35,085 bases of DNA from Bacillus zhangzhouensis (GTDB taxonomy: Bacteria > Bacillota > Bacilli > Bacillales > Bacillaceae), in assembly GCF_000715205.1 (NCBI RefSeq), contig NZ_JOTP01000028.1, positions 1-35,085 on the forward strand. Direction: 5' to 3'. The notes under the pieces were generated by a model. The model worked only from the letters and a program-made list of their open reading frames with translations, did not search any database and was not told the DNA's origin. Positions 1-8,693 of this stretch are shown piece by piece. Numbering within the stretch: the stretch's first letter is position 1; each line of letters starts with the position of its first letter. The translations under genes were made by a program, and so were the position numbers.

Positions 1-16
1 CATCCACAATTGGATG
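1..16. terminator. hairpin downstream of ykpA (edge of window)
   Basis: CATCC and GGATG pair around a short AT loop just after the ykpA stop codon. The U-run expected for a minus-strand terminator would lie outside the window, so this is only a likely ykpA terminator. Confidence 0.3.
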
Positions 17-27
17 TCTTTTTTGAT

Positions 28-1647
28 TTACGCATAAAGCTCGTTGAGTCTCTTTTGAATGTCTTGATCTGCTAAAAACTCATCATATGTTGTTTGTTTA
101 TCGACAATGCCATTTGGCGTCACTTCGATCATACGGTTTGCAACTGTTTCAACAAACTGATGGTCATGGGATGAGAAGAGCATAGCCCCTTTAAAGCTCA
201 TTAAGCCGTTATTCAGCGCTGTAATGGATTCTAGGTCTAAGTGGTTCGTCGGCTCATCTAACAGCAGGATATTCGCTCCAGACAGCATCATTTTTGATAA
301 CATACAACGAACCTTTTCTCCTCCTGATAAGACGCTTGCTTTTTTCTTTACTTCTTCTCCAGAGAAAAGCATACGTCCTAAGAAGCCTCGTAAGAAGCTT
401 TCACTTTGATCATTAGGGGAATATTGACGTAGCCAATCCACAAGATCTAAGTCGCTTCCTTCAAAGTATTCACTATTGTCTTTCGGGAAAAAGGCTTGAG
501 ACGTTGTTACGCCCCATTTAAACGTCCCGCTGTCTGGCTCCATCTCACCGGCAAGGATTTTAAATAAAGTGGACACAGCAAGCTCATTACGGCTTAAGAA
601 CGCAATTTTATCTTCGCGGTTCATAATAAAGCTGACGTTATCAAGTACTTTCACACCGTCAATTGTTTTGGATAGACCTTCTACTTGAAGGACATCATTT
701 CCAATTTCACGCTCTGGCGCAAAATGAACATACGGATATTTACGTGAAGATGGTTTAATGTCGTCTAAAGAGATTTTATCAAGCAATTTTTTTCTTGATG
801 TTGCTTGCTTCGATTTAGAAGCGTTCGCACTGAACCGGGCAACGAACTCCTGAAGCTGCTTAATTTGTTCTTCTTTTTTCTTATTTGCATCTTGGCTTAG
901 TTTCAGTGCCAATTGGCTGGATTCATACCAAAAATCATAGTTACCGACATACACTTGGATTTTTCCAAAGTCAAGGTCTGCAATATGAGTACACACTTTG
1001 TTTAAGAAGTGACGATCATGCGATACGACAATAACGGTATTTTCAAAGTTAATTAAGAATTCTTCCAGCCACTGAATGGCTTGTAAGTCCAAGTGGTTCG
1101 TTGGCTCATCAAGAAGAAGAACGTCAGGTTTACCGAATAAAGCTTGGGCTAGTAATACTTTAACCTTTTCAGAACCGCCAAGCTCAGACATTTTCTTTGA
1201 TTGAAGGCTCTCTGGAATGCCAAGACCTTTTAATAGAATCGCTGCTTCACTTTCTGCTTCCCAACCGTTTAACTCGGCGAACTCACCTTCAAGCTCCGCT
1301 GCACGAATCCCGTCTTCATCTGAGAAATCAGGTTTCATATAGATCGCATCTTTTTCCTGCATCACATCATATAGACGTTTATGACCCATGATGACGACCT
1401 TTAACACTTCAAACTCTTCGTATTCAAAGTGGTTCTGTTTTAAAATCGCTAAACGTTCACCAGGGCTCATATGAACATCGCCAGTTTGAGCATCAATTTC
1501 TCCAGAAAGAATCTTTAGGAACGTTGATTTACCAGCTCCGTTGGCACCAATTAGTCCGTAGCAGTTGCCAGGAGTGAACTTAATATTTACTTCTTCAAAT
1601 AGTTTACGATCAGCAAAGCGCAAACTAACATTATTTACTGCAATCAT
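28..1647 (-). CDS. ykpA: ABC-F family ATPase YkpA
   Basis: A 539-residue soluble protein with two ABC ATPase domains and no membrane segment, so an ABC-F protein, a family that generally acts on ribosomes rather than in transport. Domain 1 has Walker A GANGAGKST (34-42), a weakened signature LGGSE (156-160) and Walker B with DEPTNHLD (180-187). A charged linker (about 245-310) joins the domains. Domain 2 has a good signature LSGGE (440-444) and Walker B (461-471), but its Walker A position reads LSRNELAVST (351-360) without the usual GK[ST]. Start ATG follows GGAGGATT. It is divergent from ykoA. The name rests on close resemblance to B. subtilis YkpA; the cellular role is not known from sequence. 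Confidence 0.93.
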   Translation of the reverse strand: MIAVNNVSLRFADRKLFEEVNIKFTPGNCYGLIGANGAGKSTFLKILSGEIDAQTGDVHMSPGERLAILKQNHFEYEEFEVLKVVIMGHKRLYDVMQEKDAIYMKPDFSDEDGIRAAELEGEFAELNGWEAESEAAILLKGLGIPESLQSKKMSELGGSEKVKVLLAQALFGKPDVLLLDEPTNHLDLQAIQWLEEFLINFENTVIVVSHDRHFLNKVCTHIADLDFGKIQVYVGNYDFWYESSQLALKLSQDANKKKEEQIKQLQEFVARFSANASKSKQATSRKKLLDKISLDDIKPSSRKYPYVHFAPEREIGNDVLQVEGLSKTIDGVKVLDNVSFIMNREDKIAFLSRNELAVSTLFKILAGEMEPDSGTFKWGVTTSQAFFPKDNSEYFEGSDLDLVDWLRQYSPNDQSESFLRGFLGRMLFSGEEVKKKASVLSGGEKVRCMLSKMMLSGANILLLDEPTNHLDLESITALNNGLMSFKGAMLFSSHDHQFVETVANRMIEVTPNGIVDKQTTYDEFLADQDIQKRLNELYA

Positions 1648-1746
1648 TTATTAATCCTCCATCACTCATTCATCATTATGAAGTATAACATGAATAACGT
1701 TTGATAGAAACGTCTCTCTCTCAGAACAAAGCCTTTTTGTCCATTA

Positions 1747-1755
1747 TGGTATAAT
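1747..1755 (+). promoter_or_regulatory. extended -10 sigma-A promoter of ykoA
   Basis: TGGTATAAT is an extended -10 element (TGnTATAAT) about 20 bp before the ykoA Shine-Dalgarno AAGGAG (1775-1780). No good -35 is seen, as is usual for this promoter class. Confidence 0.6.
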
Positions 1756-1790
1756 AAGTTGGAATGATTTGTTGAAGGAGTTCATGCAAT

Positions 1791-2066
1791 TTGAGATTAC
1801 TCACACTCATGGAATACTGCTTATTGATTTTCTTTATGGGCATTTATTTATCTGCAACAGGCTTTAACGCGAAGGACTTTGGCCTTTATATTGGACTTGT
1901 TCTCATTTACACACTGGTCCACCTCTTTTCCAAACGCTTTTTACAAAAGCGGGGAAAAGAAAATCAAAAGATCGGATTGTTTCGATCCGTTTTAGCCATT
2001 ACAGGGTCTGTGTTCGCTTCTGTTTTGGCCATTGTGATCATTGTCACGATGCTCACGCCAAATTAA
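1791..2066 (+). CDS. ykoA: small membrane protein YkoA
   Basis: A 91-residue protein with about three hydrophobic segments (roughly 4-22, 28-45, 66-88) separated by a basic stretch around 48-62, so a small integral membrane protein. The start is TTG, placed 10 nt after AAGGAG; the nearer ATG at 1784 is in another frame that soon stops. It sits between ykpA and sipT as in B. subtilis, which is the basis for the name. Function unknown. Confidence 0.75.
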   Translation: MRLLTLMEYCLLIFFMGIYLSATGFNAKDFGLYIGLVLIYTLVHLFSKRFLQKRGKENQKIGLFRSVLAITGSVFASVLAIVIIVTMLTPN

Positions 2067-2095
2067 AAACGACACTTCTTTAAGTTAAGGGTCGT
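2064..2095 (-). terminator. terminator of sipT
   Basis: On the minus strand ACGACCCTT pairs with AAGTGTCGT (one mismatch) and is followed by TTTTTAATTT, a rho-independent terminator just beyond sipT. It abuts the ykoA stop codon. Confidence 0.65.
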
Positions 2096-2103
2096 CCATT
2101 CAG

Positions 2104-2140
2104 GCACTTTTCTCACGCACCTGAGAAGGGTGCTTTTATT
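2104..2140 (+). terminator. terminator of ykoA
   Basis: GCACTTTTCTCA (2104-2115) pairs with TGAGAAGGGTGC (2122-2133) and is followed by TTTTATT. It ends convergent transcription from ykoA right at the 3' end of sipT. Confidence 0.65.
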
Positions 2141-2741
2141 GTGTTTGTCGAATGTCGCCAAATGGGAAGAAAACAAATTCTGATGTCCCGACAATACGAT
2201 CCTTTTCAATGAGTCCGAGTCCATTTCGGCTGTCCATGGAATTAAGTCTGTTGTCACCCATCACAAAGTAATCGTTTTTCGGTACTTTCACCGGACCAAA
2301 ATCACCTGTCAAATGCACCTCATACTCTTTCGCATGCGCCTTGTTCTCTTTTAAATAAGGCTCATCTACTTTTTTACCATTAATGTAAAGGGTATCATCC
2401 TTCATTTCAATGGTGTCGCCTGGAAGGCCGACCAATCGTTTTACATAATGAATTTTTTGACCGTCTTTTCCATTTATAATGACAATGTCACCGCGTTTGA
2501 CACCACCGAGATAGTTAATGGTTTTGTTGACAAACAGCTTTTCCCCGTCATGAAGGGTTGGTTCCATTGACTCTCCTTCCACCACATACGGCTCAAATAT
2601 GAACGTACGGATAAGAAAGACAAGTGCAAGTGCAATCAAAATGGCTTTGATCCATTCAAACAGTGAACTTTTCTTCTCTGTTTTGGCTTGCTTTGCATCA
2701 GATTGAATATCATTTTCGTTTTGTTTGTTTTCTTCGTTCAA
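2136..2741 (-). CDS. sipT: type I signal peptidase SipT
   Basis: A 201-residue type I signal peptidase that cleaves Sec and Tat signal peptides on the outer face of the membrane. A charged cytoplasmic N-terminus (1-27) precedes one membrane anchor (about 28-48). The catalytic Ser58 lies in GESMEPT and the general base Lys101 in HYVKRLVGLPGD, the Ser/Lys dyad of the P-type bacterial enzymes; the MGDNR box is at 161-165. Start is TTG behind TAGGAGGAAG. The position between ykoA and fruA is that of sipT in B. subtilis; other Sip paralogues are distinguished here only by context. Confidence 0.93.
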   Translation of the reverse strand: MNEENKQNENDIQSDAKQAKTEKKSSLFEWIKAILIALALVFLIRTFIFEPYVVEGESMEPTLHDGEKLFVNKTINYLGGVKRGDIVIINGKDGQKIHYVKRLVGLPGDTIEMKDDTLYINGKKVDEPYLKENKAHAKEYEVHLTGDFGPVKVPKNDYFVMGDNRLNSMDSRNGLGLIEKDRIVGTSEFVFFPFGDIRQTQ

Positions 2742-2880
2742 AATACTGCTTCCTCCTAAGACTTTCTGCTAAAAGACTTGAAACGTGAATTGAATAACTT
2801 TACTTTATCACATGTCATTTAAAAATTCACAAGACAACCATTCATTTAGATATTTTTTCCTAATTTGTTGATAATTAAAC

Positions 2881-2911
2881 AAAAAGAAGCACCGCTCTTC
2901 ACGATGCTTCT
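2881..2911 (-). terminator. terminator of the fruRKA operon
   Basis: AGAAGCATCG and CGGTGCTTCT (minus strand) form a near-perfect stem with a 7-nt loop followed by TTTTTGTTT. It closes the fructose operon. Confidence 0.8.
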
Positions 2912-2919
2912 CTTCTGAA

Positions 2920-4812
2920 TTACGCTTCTTGTTTGACTGGTTTTTTCAAAATACCAAGTAAAAGCGCTGTGACAACAGCACCGATTAAGATACTGATGAT
3001 ATAAAGAATCGGATGATTTGTTACCCAGATAACGAATAGTCCGCCGTGCGGTGCAGGAAGCGTGACTCTAAAGAATTCCGTTAATCCGCCAGCAACTGCT
3101 GCACCAACGACGGCTGAAGGAATTACACGCAGAGGATCTGCCGCTGCAAACGGGATCGCCCCTTCGGTGATGAAAGCGGCCCCCATGAAGTAGCATGTAA
3201 TACCTGCTTCGCGGTCACGTTTTGAGAATTTATTTCTAAAGATCGTTGTAGCAAGAGCAATACCTAGTGGTGGAACCATTCCGCCTGCCATAATAGCAGC
3301 ATGCGGTGCATAGTTGCCAGCAGCAATCATAGCAAGACCAAATGTGTAAGCCGCTTTGTTAATTGGGCCACCCATATCAATCGCCATCATACCAGCTAAA
3401 ATAATACCCATTAGTACAAGGTTTCCAGTACCTAGTGATTCAAGCCAGTGTGTTAATCCGTCCATCACCATTTTAACTGGCGTGTTGACAATATAATGCA
3501 TGATAATGCCTGTAAAGAAAATACCGAACAATGGATACAGCAGAACCGGTTTAATGCCATCGAGCGACTGCGGTACGATGGTGAATACTTTTTTCAAGAG
3601 CACCACGATGTAACCAGCAAGGAAACCAGCAATTAGTCCGCCTAAGAATCCTGCACCTGCAGCTGAGGCCATAAATCCACCGACCATACCTGGCGCAAAA
3701 CCTGGACGGTCTGCAATACTCATGGCGATAAATCCAGCTAATACAGCAACGATTAAGGCAAGCGCATTATCTCCGCCAATGCCTTTTAATACAGCTGCAA
3801 ATGAATTGAAGGAAGGGTCTTTAGGATCCGCCGAGTTAATTCCCCAGAAGAATGAAATCGCAACAAGGATACCGCCTCCGACAACAAATGGAAGCATGTT
3901 GCTTACGCCACTCATTAAGTGCTTATAAAATCCACTTCTTCCGCTGCCTGATGATTCATTTTGGTCTTTTGAAGAACCTCCGCCTGAGCCTTTATAAATC
4001 GGTGCATCTTGATTGATTGCTTTTTCGATCAATTCCTGCGGGCGGCGAATTCCAGCTGTCACAGGTACTTCAATGACATGTTTGCCTTTAAAGCGTTCCA
4101 TTTCAACTTGCTTGTCCGCTGCCACAATGATGGCTGGTGCTTCTTCAATTTCTTTTGCTGTAAGGGCATGTTTAATACCACTAGAGCCGTTTGTCTCAAC
4201 TTTAATGTCAACGCCCATTTCTTTTGCTTTTTCTTTCAAAGCATCTGCCGCCATAAATGTATGCGCAATGCCAGTTGGACAAGCAGTCACCGCTAAAATT
4301 TTAGCAGGTTTTCCTTCTACAGCCGGTTCTTCTTTTACTTCCTCTTCTTCTTCATCGTCTTGATCATGCGTATTGATGATGTCGATGATTTCATCTTCAG
4401 TAGCCGCTTCAAGCAGCTGCTTTCGGATTTCTTCGCGCATGAGAAGTGTGGATAAACGAGAAAGTGCTTCTAAATGCGTGTTGTTTGCGCCTTCAGTTGC
4501 TGCAATCATAAAGACTAGATGACTTGGCTGTCCGTCTAGTGATTCATAGTCTACACCAGCAGTCGAGCGGCCAAATGCAATGGCAGGTTCTTTCACACTT
4601 GATGTTTTTGCGTGAGGGATCGCAATTCCTTCACCAATACCAGTAGAGCTCTGTTTTTCACGATTGATAACAGCTTCTTTGTAGCCTTCTTTATCATTTA
4701 ATTTGCCTGCTGTATCTAATACAGTGACCAGCTCTTCAATCACTGCTTCTTTCTGCTGGCTATCTAAATGAAGCTTAATCGTATGCTTCGTGAGTAGTTC
4801 TGTAATTTTCAT
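2920..4812 (-). CDS. fruA: fructose-specific PTS enzyme IIABC
   Basis: A 630-residue fructose permease of the phosphotransferase system, taking up fructose as fructose 1-phosphate. Domains in order: EIIA (about 1-150) with phospho-His67 in GIAIPHAKT; an acidic linker (about 151-168, DDEEEEE); EIIB (about 170-270) with phospho-Cys178 in TACPTGIAHT; a Gly/Ser-rich linker (about 275-292); and a membrane EIIC (about 295-625). Last gene of fruR-fruK-fruA, 13 nt after fruK, followed by a terminator. Its product is the substrate of FruK. Length and A-B-C order fit the Bacillus FruA family. Confidence 0.97.
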   Translation of the reverse strand: MKITELLTKHTIKLHLDSQQKEAVIEELVTVLDTAGKLNDKEGYKEAVINREKQSSTGIGEGIAIPHAKTSSVKEPAIAFGRSTAGVDYESLDGQPSHLVFMIAATEGANNTHLEALSRLSTLLMREEIRKQLLEAATEDEIIDIINTHDQDDEEEEEVKEEPAVEGKPAKILAVTACPTGIAHTFMAADALKEKAKEMGVDIKVETNGSSGIKHALTAKEIEEAPAIIVAADKQVEMERFKGKHVIEVPVTAGIRRPQELIEKAINQDAPIYKGSGGGSSKDQNESSGSGRSGFYKHLMSGVSNMLPFVVGGGILVAISFFWGINSADPKDPSFNSFAAVLKGIGGDNALALIVAVLAGFIAMSIADRPGFAPGMVGGFMASAAGAGFLGGLIAGFLAGYIVVLLKKVFTIVPQSLDGIKPVLLYPLFGIFFTGIIMHYIVNTPVKMVMDGLTHWLESLGTGNLVLMGIILAGMMAIDMGGPINKAAYTFGLAMIAAGNYAPHAAIMAGGMVPPLGIALATTIFRNKFSKRDREAGITCYFMGAAFITEGAIPFAAADPLRVIPSAVVGAAVAGGLTEFFRVTLPAPHGGLFVIWVTNHPILYIISILIGAVVTALLLGILKKPVKQEA

Positions 4813-4825
4813 GATGACTCCTCCT

Positions 4826-5737
4826 TTAAATGCGTGTGACTTTTACTTGTGGTAATAGTGTATCGACAAGCTCTTTTGTTCCAAGTTCCTCAGAAAATGC
4901 TGTAGCGCTCCCTGATGTGACACCAAGCTTAAATGACTCTTCAATGGAAAGACCTTTAGAAACGCCGGCTAAAAATCCTGCAACGACTGAATCTCCTGCA
5001 CCAACTGAGTTGATGAGCGTGCCTTTCGGAACATTGGACTGATAGATCCCTTCTTTACTGAACAAAAGGGCTCCGTCTCCTGCCATGGATACGATGACAT
5101 GTTCAGCACCTTGTTCCAACAGCTTTTTCCCATAAGGGATGGCTTCTTCCGCTGATGAAATACTCGTCTCAAACATTTCACCTAACTCATGATGGTTTGG
5201 TTTCATTAAGAACGGTTTCATATGTGCTGCTTTTTTTAACGCTTCTCCAGAAATATCAAGGACAACTCTTACACCTTGCTGCTCACAAACTTCAGCAATA
5301 CGCTCATAAGTGTTATGGGGCAATGAAGAAGGAATGCTGCCAGCTAATACAACGACATCTCCTTCAGTCAATGAAGTAAATTGGGATAGAAACGACTCAA
5401 ATTGCGCTTCAGTAATAGTTGGACCCAGTCCGTTGATTTCTGTTTCTTCACCTGTTTTTAGTTTCACATTGATTCGTGTATCTTCTGACACCTTGTGAAA
5501 GGCTGTTTGTAATTGTTCTTTTTGTAAAAAGTCTTGAATATATGTGCCTGTAAATCCGCCAATGAATCCAAGTGCTTTTGATTCAACACCGTGACGTTTT
5601 AAAAGCCTTGAGACATTGATCCCTTTACCACCTGGATATTTTTTGTCATAGGTTGAACGATTTAAATCGCCGACAGCAAAATCCGCCACGTGTACGATAT
5701 AATCAACTGATGGGTTTAAAGTAACTGTATAAATCAT
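4826..5737 (-). CDS. fruK: 1-phosphofructokinase
   Basis: A 303-residue PfkB-family sugar kinase that phosphorylates fructose 1-phosphate to fructose 1,6-bisphosphate. The N-terminal PfkB signature GGKGINVSR is at 36-44 and the C-terminal GAGDS at 246-250, with Asp249 as the expected catalytic base. The start ATG overlaps the fruR stop by 4 nt (ATGA), and fruA follows after 13 nt, so the three genes are translationally linked. The 1-phosphofructokinase assignment, rather than tagatose-6-phosphate kinase, rests on the fruA and fruR neighbours. Confidence 0.96.
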   Translation of the reverse strand: MIYTVTLNPSVDYIVHVADFAVGDLNRSTYDKKYPGGKGINVSRLLKRHGVESKALGFIGGFTGTYIQDFLQKEQLQTAFHKVSEDTRINVKLKTGEETEINGLGPTITEAQFESFLSQFTSLTEGDVVVLAGSIPSSLPHNTYERIAEVCEQQGVRVVLDISGEALKKAAHMKPFLMKPNHHELGEMFETSISSAEEAIPYGKKLLEQGAEHVIVSMAGDGALLFSKEGIYQSNVPKGTLINSVGAGDSVVAGFLAGVSKGLSIEESFKLGVTSGSATAFSEELGTKELVDTLLPQVKVTRI

Positions 5738-6489
5738 GTTTTCACTACCTTTATAACCGTTTTTTCATGGTAATTATCGAATGAATCCTCTTTTGCATCG
5801 TTTGTGATAATGGTCGCTTCCTGTAAACTAGCAAAGGCTGAAAACGATATTTCGCCAAACTTTGAGGCATCTGATAAGATATAGGTTTTTTTCGCCTGCT
5901 TCATGGCTCTTTTTTTAATGAGCGCTTCTTCTGGATCAGGTGTTGTAAACCCCGCCTCGGGATGAATACCATTTGTCCCAACAAAGCATTTGTCAAAACG
6001 GTAATTTTCCATAGCTGTCAAAGCTGCGGCACCCACCATGGCTCCTGTTCGATGTTTCACCGATCCGCCTATCAGGTAAAAAGAAATGCCTTTTCTCATG
6101 AGTGCTTCAATGTGCATGACACCGTTTGTCACCACAACAATATCTTGATCTGGATCGATATATTCAATCATTTGCTGTGTCGTCGTACCAGCATCTAAAT
6201 AAATGCAATCGCCTTGTTTTAAAAGGGATGCAGCTGACTGTGCAATCAATGACTTTTCATGAAGGTTTTTGGCAGATTTTTCGAATACATCTGGTTCAAG
6301 ACGAATACTCGATATCTTCGCCGCTCCCCCATGAACTCTTTTGAGGAAGCCTTTATCTTCAAGGGCGGATAAATCTCTTCTAATTGTAGATTCAGAAGCA
6401 TCCGTCATAATCGTTAAGTCCTGTATTTTGACGACATCATTTTCTTCTAAGTAGTCGATAATGAGTTGATGTCTCTCTGGTGTTAACAT
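5734..6489 (-). CDS. fruR: DeoR-family repressor of the fructose operon
   Basis: A 251-residue DeoR-type regulator: N-terminal helix-turn-helix (about 1-57, with STIRRDLSALE) and a C-terminal sugar-phosphate sensing domain with DAGTTTQQ and the GTNGIHPEAGFTT segment. It is expected to repress fruRKA until fructose 1-phosphate accumulates. The start is set at the ATG behind GAGGGGGTG; the open frame runs 28 codons further upstream but those codons cover the cre site and promoter. First gene of the operon, overlapping fruK by 4 nt. Confidence 0.94.
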   Translation of the reverse strand: MLTPERHQLIIDYLEENDVVKIQDLTIMTDASESTIRRDLSALEDKGFLKRVHGGAAKISSIRLEPDVFEKSAKNLHEKSLIAQSAASLLKQGDCIYLDAGTTTQQMIEYIDPDQDIVVVTNGVMHIEALMRKGISFYLIGGSVKHRTGAMVGAAALTAMENYRFDKCFVGTNGIHPEAGFTTPDPEEALIKKRAMKQAKKTYILSDASKFGEISFSAFASLQEATIITNDAKEDSFDNYHEKTVIKVVKT

Positions 6490-6503
6490 GAAAACACCCC
6501 CTC

Positions 6504-6518
6504 TTGAAAACGTATTCA
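6504..6518. promoter_or_regulatory. CcpA cre site upstream of fruR
   Basis: TTGAAAACGTATTCA matches the published consensus WTGNAANCGNWNNCW at every defined position. It lies between the promoter and the fruR ribosome binding site, where CcpA would block elongation, so the operon should be under glucose repression. Confidence 0.8.
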
Positions 6519-6534
6519 TTTTGCGCGCACCTTT

Positions 6535-6563
6535 ATTGTAATCGCTTTTTTCAACATTATCAA
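6535..6563 (-). promoter_or_regulatory. sigma-A promoter of fruRKA
   Basis: On the minus strand TTGATA (6558-6563), a 17-bp spacer and TACAAT (6535-6540). A second, imperfect cre-like sequence TTGTAATCGCTTTTT (6536-6550) overlaps the -10. Confidence 0.8.
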
Positions 6564-6597
6564 TACAAAACAATCAAATACATTCAATAACTATCAA
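6560..6597. promoter_or_regulatory. phased TCAA repeats, candidate FruR operator
   Basis: TCAA recurs at 6560, 6574, 6584 and 6594, in related contexts (ATCAATA, ATCAAAT, TTCAATA, ATCAAAA). The last three are exactly 10 bp apart. DeoR-family repressors often bind direct repeats around the -35, so these are a candidate FruR operator. This is inference. Confidence 0.4.
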
Positions 6598-6719
6598 AAT
6601 CTTTCACAATGGTCATCTTACCTTTATATGTACCATTTGTAAACTGAAAAATATGTGACATTAAGATGAAAGTCATGATATTAGCATTTCTATCATTTTT
6701 CATTTCATTCAATGGAACT

Positions 6720-6753
6720 AAAAAAAGCTTTTATGCGATTTGCATAAAAGCTT
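6720..6753 (-). terminator. terminator of yknWXYZ
   Basis: A perfect 12-bp stem AAGCTTTTATGC/GCATAAAAGCTT with a 5-nt loop, followed on the minus strand by seven T. It separates yknZ from the fru operon. Confidence 0.85.
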
Positions 6754-6811
6754 CAGATGGTTAATTCGAGGTGAGGTCACACCTATTTGCTGCTCTTTTT
6801 TCATCTCAGTA

Positions 6812-8005
6812 TTATTCATACCTGAGCGATTCAATAGGATCAAGTCTTGCTGCTTTATTCGCAGGGATTAACCCAAAAATAATCCCAATGAGCATACTAA
6901 ACAGTACACCTCCACTCACCACTTGCCACGACACAAGAGACGGCCAGCCGGCAAATAGTGACACTAGCGAGGCACCGCCTAAGCCAAGTGCGATCCCCAT
7001 CAACCCGCCCATGAGTGTTAAAACAACAGACTCGATTAAAAACTGAACGAGTATTTGAGCCCTGGTTGCCCCAAGCGCCTTTCGAATACCGATTTCCCTT
7101 GTCCTCTCTGTCACAGAAACGAGCATAATATTCATAACACCGATGCCGCCGACAAGTAAGGAGATACCGGCAATTGAGCCAATGATCGTTGTCATAACAG
7201 ACGTAATTTGACCGATGCCTGCAGCGATTTCTTCCATATTGATCATGTCGTAAGCATCTTCTGTATGGTGATTTTCATTTAAGAGAGCAGCGGCGTTTTT
7301 CCCTACTTCCTTCATTTGATCAGCATGCGCTACTTGAATAGACAACTTATCATATTCATTTATACCAAATGTTGAAGTGAGCATCTCAAATGGGACATAT
7401 ATTTCATTCATATCAAATGAAAACATCCCTTCCTGTTTTGCTAAAACACCGATGACTTCAACAGGCTGACCGTTCATCCAAATCATCTCGCCTAATGCCT
7501 TTTGTCCATGAAATAGTTCTTTTTTTAGACCTTCTGAGATGATAGCTGCTCTTCTGCCGCTTCTAAAGTCAATATCTCTTAAATCCTGTCCTTCTGCTAT
7601 TTGTAGTGACTCTACATTCATATACCCTTCATTAATACCGTTAACTGTAGCATCAACTGTCGTATCTTGAAATCTCAATTGCATTCCTTGTGCAGTCGAG
7701 GAGGCGACCTGTTTCACCCCATTGATTGTCTTAATGCTTTGTATGTCTTCTTCGGTAAATGCGGCTTCAAATAAGGCATTTGGATTCGCATTTAACTCTT
7801 CATCAGAAGGCGTATACGTCATATCAATGGTATTGTTTGGCCCTGAAATCGATTCTTTCAACATTTGCTCGCCGCCTTGACCGATGGCAACGACTGCAAT
7901 CACCGACCCAACACCAATAATAATCCCAAGCATCGTTAAAATAGAACGTAATTTATGAGCTAAAACAGAATTCAGCGCTATTTTGATATTTTCAAAGAGT
8001 TTCAT
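6812..8005 (-). CDS. yknZ: ABC exporter permease YknZ (MacB type)
   Basis: A 397-residue FtsX/MacB-type permease. One membrane helix near the N-terminus (about 16-40) is followed by a large extracytoplasmic MacB core domain (about 45-265) and three C-terminal helices (about 275-390), including the conserved TERTREIGIRKALGA segment. With YknY (ATPase) and YknX (membrane-fusion protein) it forms the exporter which in B. subtilis protects against the SDP cannibalism toxin. Starts 14 nt inside the end of yknY, and the operon terminator follows. Confidence 0.93.
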   Translation of the reverse strand: MKLFENIKIALNSVLAHKLRSILTMLGIIIGVGSVIAVVAIGQGGEQMLKESISGPNNTIDMTYTPSDEELNANPNALFEAAFTEEDIQSIKTINGVKQVASSTAQGMQLRFQDTTVDATVNGINEGYMNVESLQIAEGQDLRDIDFRSGRRAAIISEGLKKELFHGQKALGEMIWMNGQPVEVIGVLAKQEGMFSFDMNEIYVPFEMLTSTFGINEYDKLSIQVAHADQMKEVGKNAAALLNENHHTEDAYDMINMEEIAAGIGQITSVMTTIIGSIAGISLLVGGIGVMNIMLVSVTERTREIGIRKALGATRAQILVQFLIESVVLTLMGGLMGIALGLGGASLVSLFAGWPSLVSWQVVSGGVLFSMLIGIIFGLIPANKAARLDPIESLRYE

Positions 8006-8693
8006 TCATAGCGTCCCCTTGCTTCCAACTATCTTCAACGAGGCGGCCATCTCTCACAACGACCGTCCGGTTTGTATATGCAGCTATTTCTTCTTCATGA
8101 GTCACAAGAACAATCGTTGTCCCTTCCTCATTTAGCTGTGTAAACTGTTCCATAATCGAGAAGCTTGTTTTTGAGTCAAGAGCGCCTGTCGGTTCATCTG
8201 CTAAAATAAGCTGAGGCTTATTGACAATCGCACGTGCAATCGCCACCCTTTGCTTTTGACCTCCTGACAACTCACTTGGCATATGTTTCATTCGATCCGC
8301 CAAACCAACCTTTTGAAGTGCAATTTCCGCACGTTCTTTTCTTTCCTTTTGACCGATACCAGCGTAAATCATCGGGAGTTCAACATTTTTCCTCGCATTT
8401 AATCTAGGCAGCAAATGAAATTGCTGAAAAACAAACCCAATGGATTGATTTCGAATCACTGCGAGCTCTTGATCCTTTGCTGCTGACAGCTCTGTTCCTT
8501 GAAAAAGATATTGCCCTGAGGTTGGTCGGTCTAAACAGCCGATGATATTCATTAACGTCGACTTCCCAGAGCCGGACGGCCCCATAATCGACATATACTC
8601 GCCCTTTTCAATGACAAGGTCAATCTCACTTAATACATCAAATGTTTCTTGTGCGACCTCATAGCTTTTTGTCACGTTTGAAAGCTGAATCAT
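7992..8693 (-). CDS. yknY: ABC exporter ATPase YknY (MacB/LolD type)
   Basis: A 233-residue ABC ATPase of the LolD/MacB class. Walker A GPSGSGKST (38-46), Q-loop region FVFQQFHLLPRL (88-98), signature LSGGQ (142-146), Walker B LILADEPTGALD (162-173) and the H-loop His at 199 are all intact. Its start overlaps the yknX stop (ATGA) and its end overlaps yknZ, so the three proteins are translationally coupled as one exporter. Confidence 0.94.
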   Translation of the reverse strand: MIQLSNVTKSYEVAQETFDVLSEIDLVIEKGEYMSIMGPSGSGKSTLMNIIGCLDRPTSGQYLFQGTELSAAKDQELAVIRNQSIGFVFQQFHLLPRLNARKNVELPMIYAGIGQKERKERAEIALQKVGLADRMKHMPSELSGGQKQRVAIARAIVNKPQLILADEPTGALDSKTSFSIMEQFTQLNEEGTTIVLVTHEEEIAAYTNRTVVVRDGRLVEDSWKQGDAMNETL

